DNA from: Kaistella pullorum
GTDB lineage: Bacteria > Bacteroidota > Bacteroidia > Flavobacteriales > Weeksellaceae
Reading direction: 5' to 3'
Assembly (NCBI RefSeq): GCF_014837035.1
Contig: NZ_JACSPS010000003.1
Coordinates: 248,001-312,000, forward strand
Length of the DNA stretch: 64,000 nt
Shown: piece after piece, positions 63,646-64,000 of the stretch
Numbering within the stretch: the stretch's first letter is position 1
Layout: every line of letters starts with the position of its first letter
Made by a program: the position numbers and the translations under genes
Notes under the pieces: model-generated
What the model was told of the DNA's origin: nothing
Databases searched by the model: none
The model's input: the letters and a program-made list of their open reading frames with translations, nothing else

Positions 63646-64000
63646 CTGTGATGTTCGTTTGGTTCTGTTCGGTACCTATTATTTCGTTCGCCACTTCAGT
63701 CTGCGCATTCACATTTTCGTACACGCGTTTGATTCCGCACGCGGGTGACACGTATTCGGATTTGGTGGTATATTCAAACTTTATTTGAGAATTCACTGTA
63801 GCCCGGGAAAGGCCTGCATATATCGTCGTGGAACTGGCATCATCCACACGAAGCGGAATCAGCACGGAGTCGGTTTTCACTGTCGCCGCAATCACCGAAA
63901 CCGGCCCGTTGCCGTAATCAACATTGACGAAAAGCGAATCGAGCGTCCGGAGTTTCCCTGAAGATTTTGTTTTGAATTTAAGCTTCATGCGCGGCGTCGC
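63611..64000 (-). CDS. DUF6452-like protein (5' end outside window)
   Basis: The visible frame covers the last 129 codons and stays open to the window edge; the internal ATG at 63988 is not the likely start because the residues before it read ATPR, matching the TPRMKLKF-type core of DUF6452 lipoproteins. The part seen is a beta-sandwich (RTLDSLFVNVDYGNGPVSVI, IPLRVDDASSTTIYAG, IKFEYTTKSEYVSPACGIKR). The missing N-terminus should carry a signal peptide or lipobox. It overlaps the DUF6048-like gene by 35 bases, so the pair is one operon. Function unknown. Confidence 0.7.
   Translation of the reverse strand, partial: ATPRMKLKFKTKSSGKLRTLDSLFVNVDYGNGPVSVIAATVKTDSVLIPLRVDDASSTTIYAGLSRATVNSQIKFEYTTKSEYVSPACGIKRVYENVNAQTEVANEIIGTEQNQTNITDESKTHFFLLF

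Noticed and set aside
1-64000. Insertion sequences, integrases, phage genes, tRNA, rRNA and CRISPR
   Set aside because: No transposase or integrase motifs, no terminal inverted repeats with target duplications, and no tRNA or rRNA sequence recognised on reading both strands; subtle cases could be missed without a search.

Overview
The window comes from a member of the Bacteroidota, class Flavobacteriia, most likely a Chryseobacterium/Kaistella-type genome (Weeksellaceae). This rests on type IX secretion (T9SS) C-terminal domains on at least eight intact large proteins, TAnnTTTG promoter -7 boxes with a TTG/TTTG -33 box in the best cases, few Shine-Dalgarno sites, and the DUF6452/DUF6048-like pair at the right edge. 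The species assignment is inferred; no rRNA or tRNA gene was seen.

Region 1 (1-18.9 kb, nearly all minus strand) is a Wzx/Wzy-type exopolysaccharide or capsule locus. Transcription runs right to left: CapD/WbpM-like 4,6-dehydratase, Wza-like export lipoprotein, Wzc-like tyrosine kinase/co-polymerase, Wzx flippase, EpsG-type polymerase, two glycosyltransferases, FnlA-like dehydratase and a short SDR. After an inserted plus-strand beta-helix gene come FnlC, an RmlD-like reductase in the FnlB position, a WbuB-like transferase, a formyltransferase, a NodB/DUF3473-type deacetylase, a WbpV-like reductase and the start of a WecA/WbpL-like initiating transferase. The likely products are UDP-L-FucNAc and a UDP-QuiNAc/FucNAc-type primer sugar.

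Region 2 (19-48 kb) is an array of five giant secreted proteins (about 1350-2400 residues). Their N-terminal domains differ (GEVED, FN3, Ig-like, cadherin-like, choice-of-anchor D/J, beta-helix) but all end in the same module of about 525-560 residues plus a T9SS sorting domain. Two small paralogous membrane proteins, with a P-x-P-I-D/N-DYLPLL motif, one hydrophobic segment and a basic tail, flank or accompany the array. They look like PEP-CTERM-type sorting tails ('PID-CTERM'). With the neighbouring EPS locus, whose deacetylase resembles the exosortase-locus type, this suggests a matrix-plus-surface-adhesin locus.

Region 3 (48-55 kb) holds lipoate-protein ligase, then T9SS cargo: an ELWxxDGT-repeat protein, a lipoprotein gene interrupted by one amber codon, a frameshifted relic of the ELWxxDGT gene, and a propeller-like protein. 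Two of these genes share an unusual upstream palindrome, TACCC-N6-GGGTA.

Region 4 (55-64 kb) is mostly housekeeping: rplM-rpsI-rpsB, trmB, small membrane and lipoproteins, a carboxypeptidase-regulatory-like protein, a secreted metzincin protease with a T9SS domain, and the DUF6048/DUF6452-like pair. No CRISPR array, insertion sequence, tRNA or rRNA was found.
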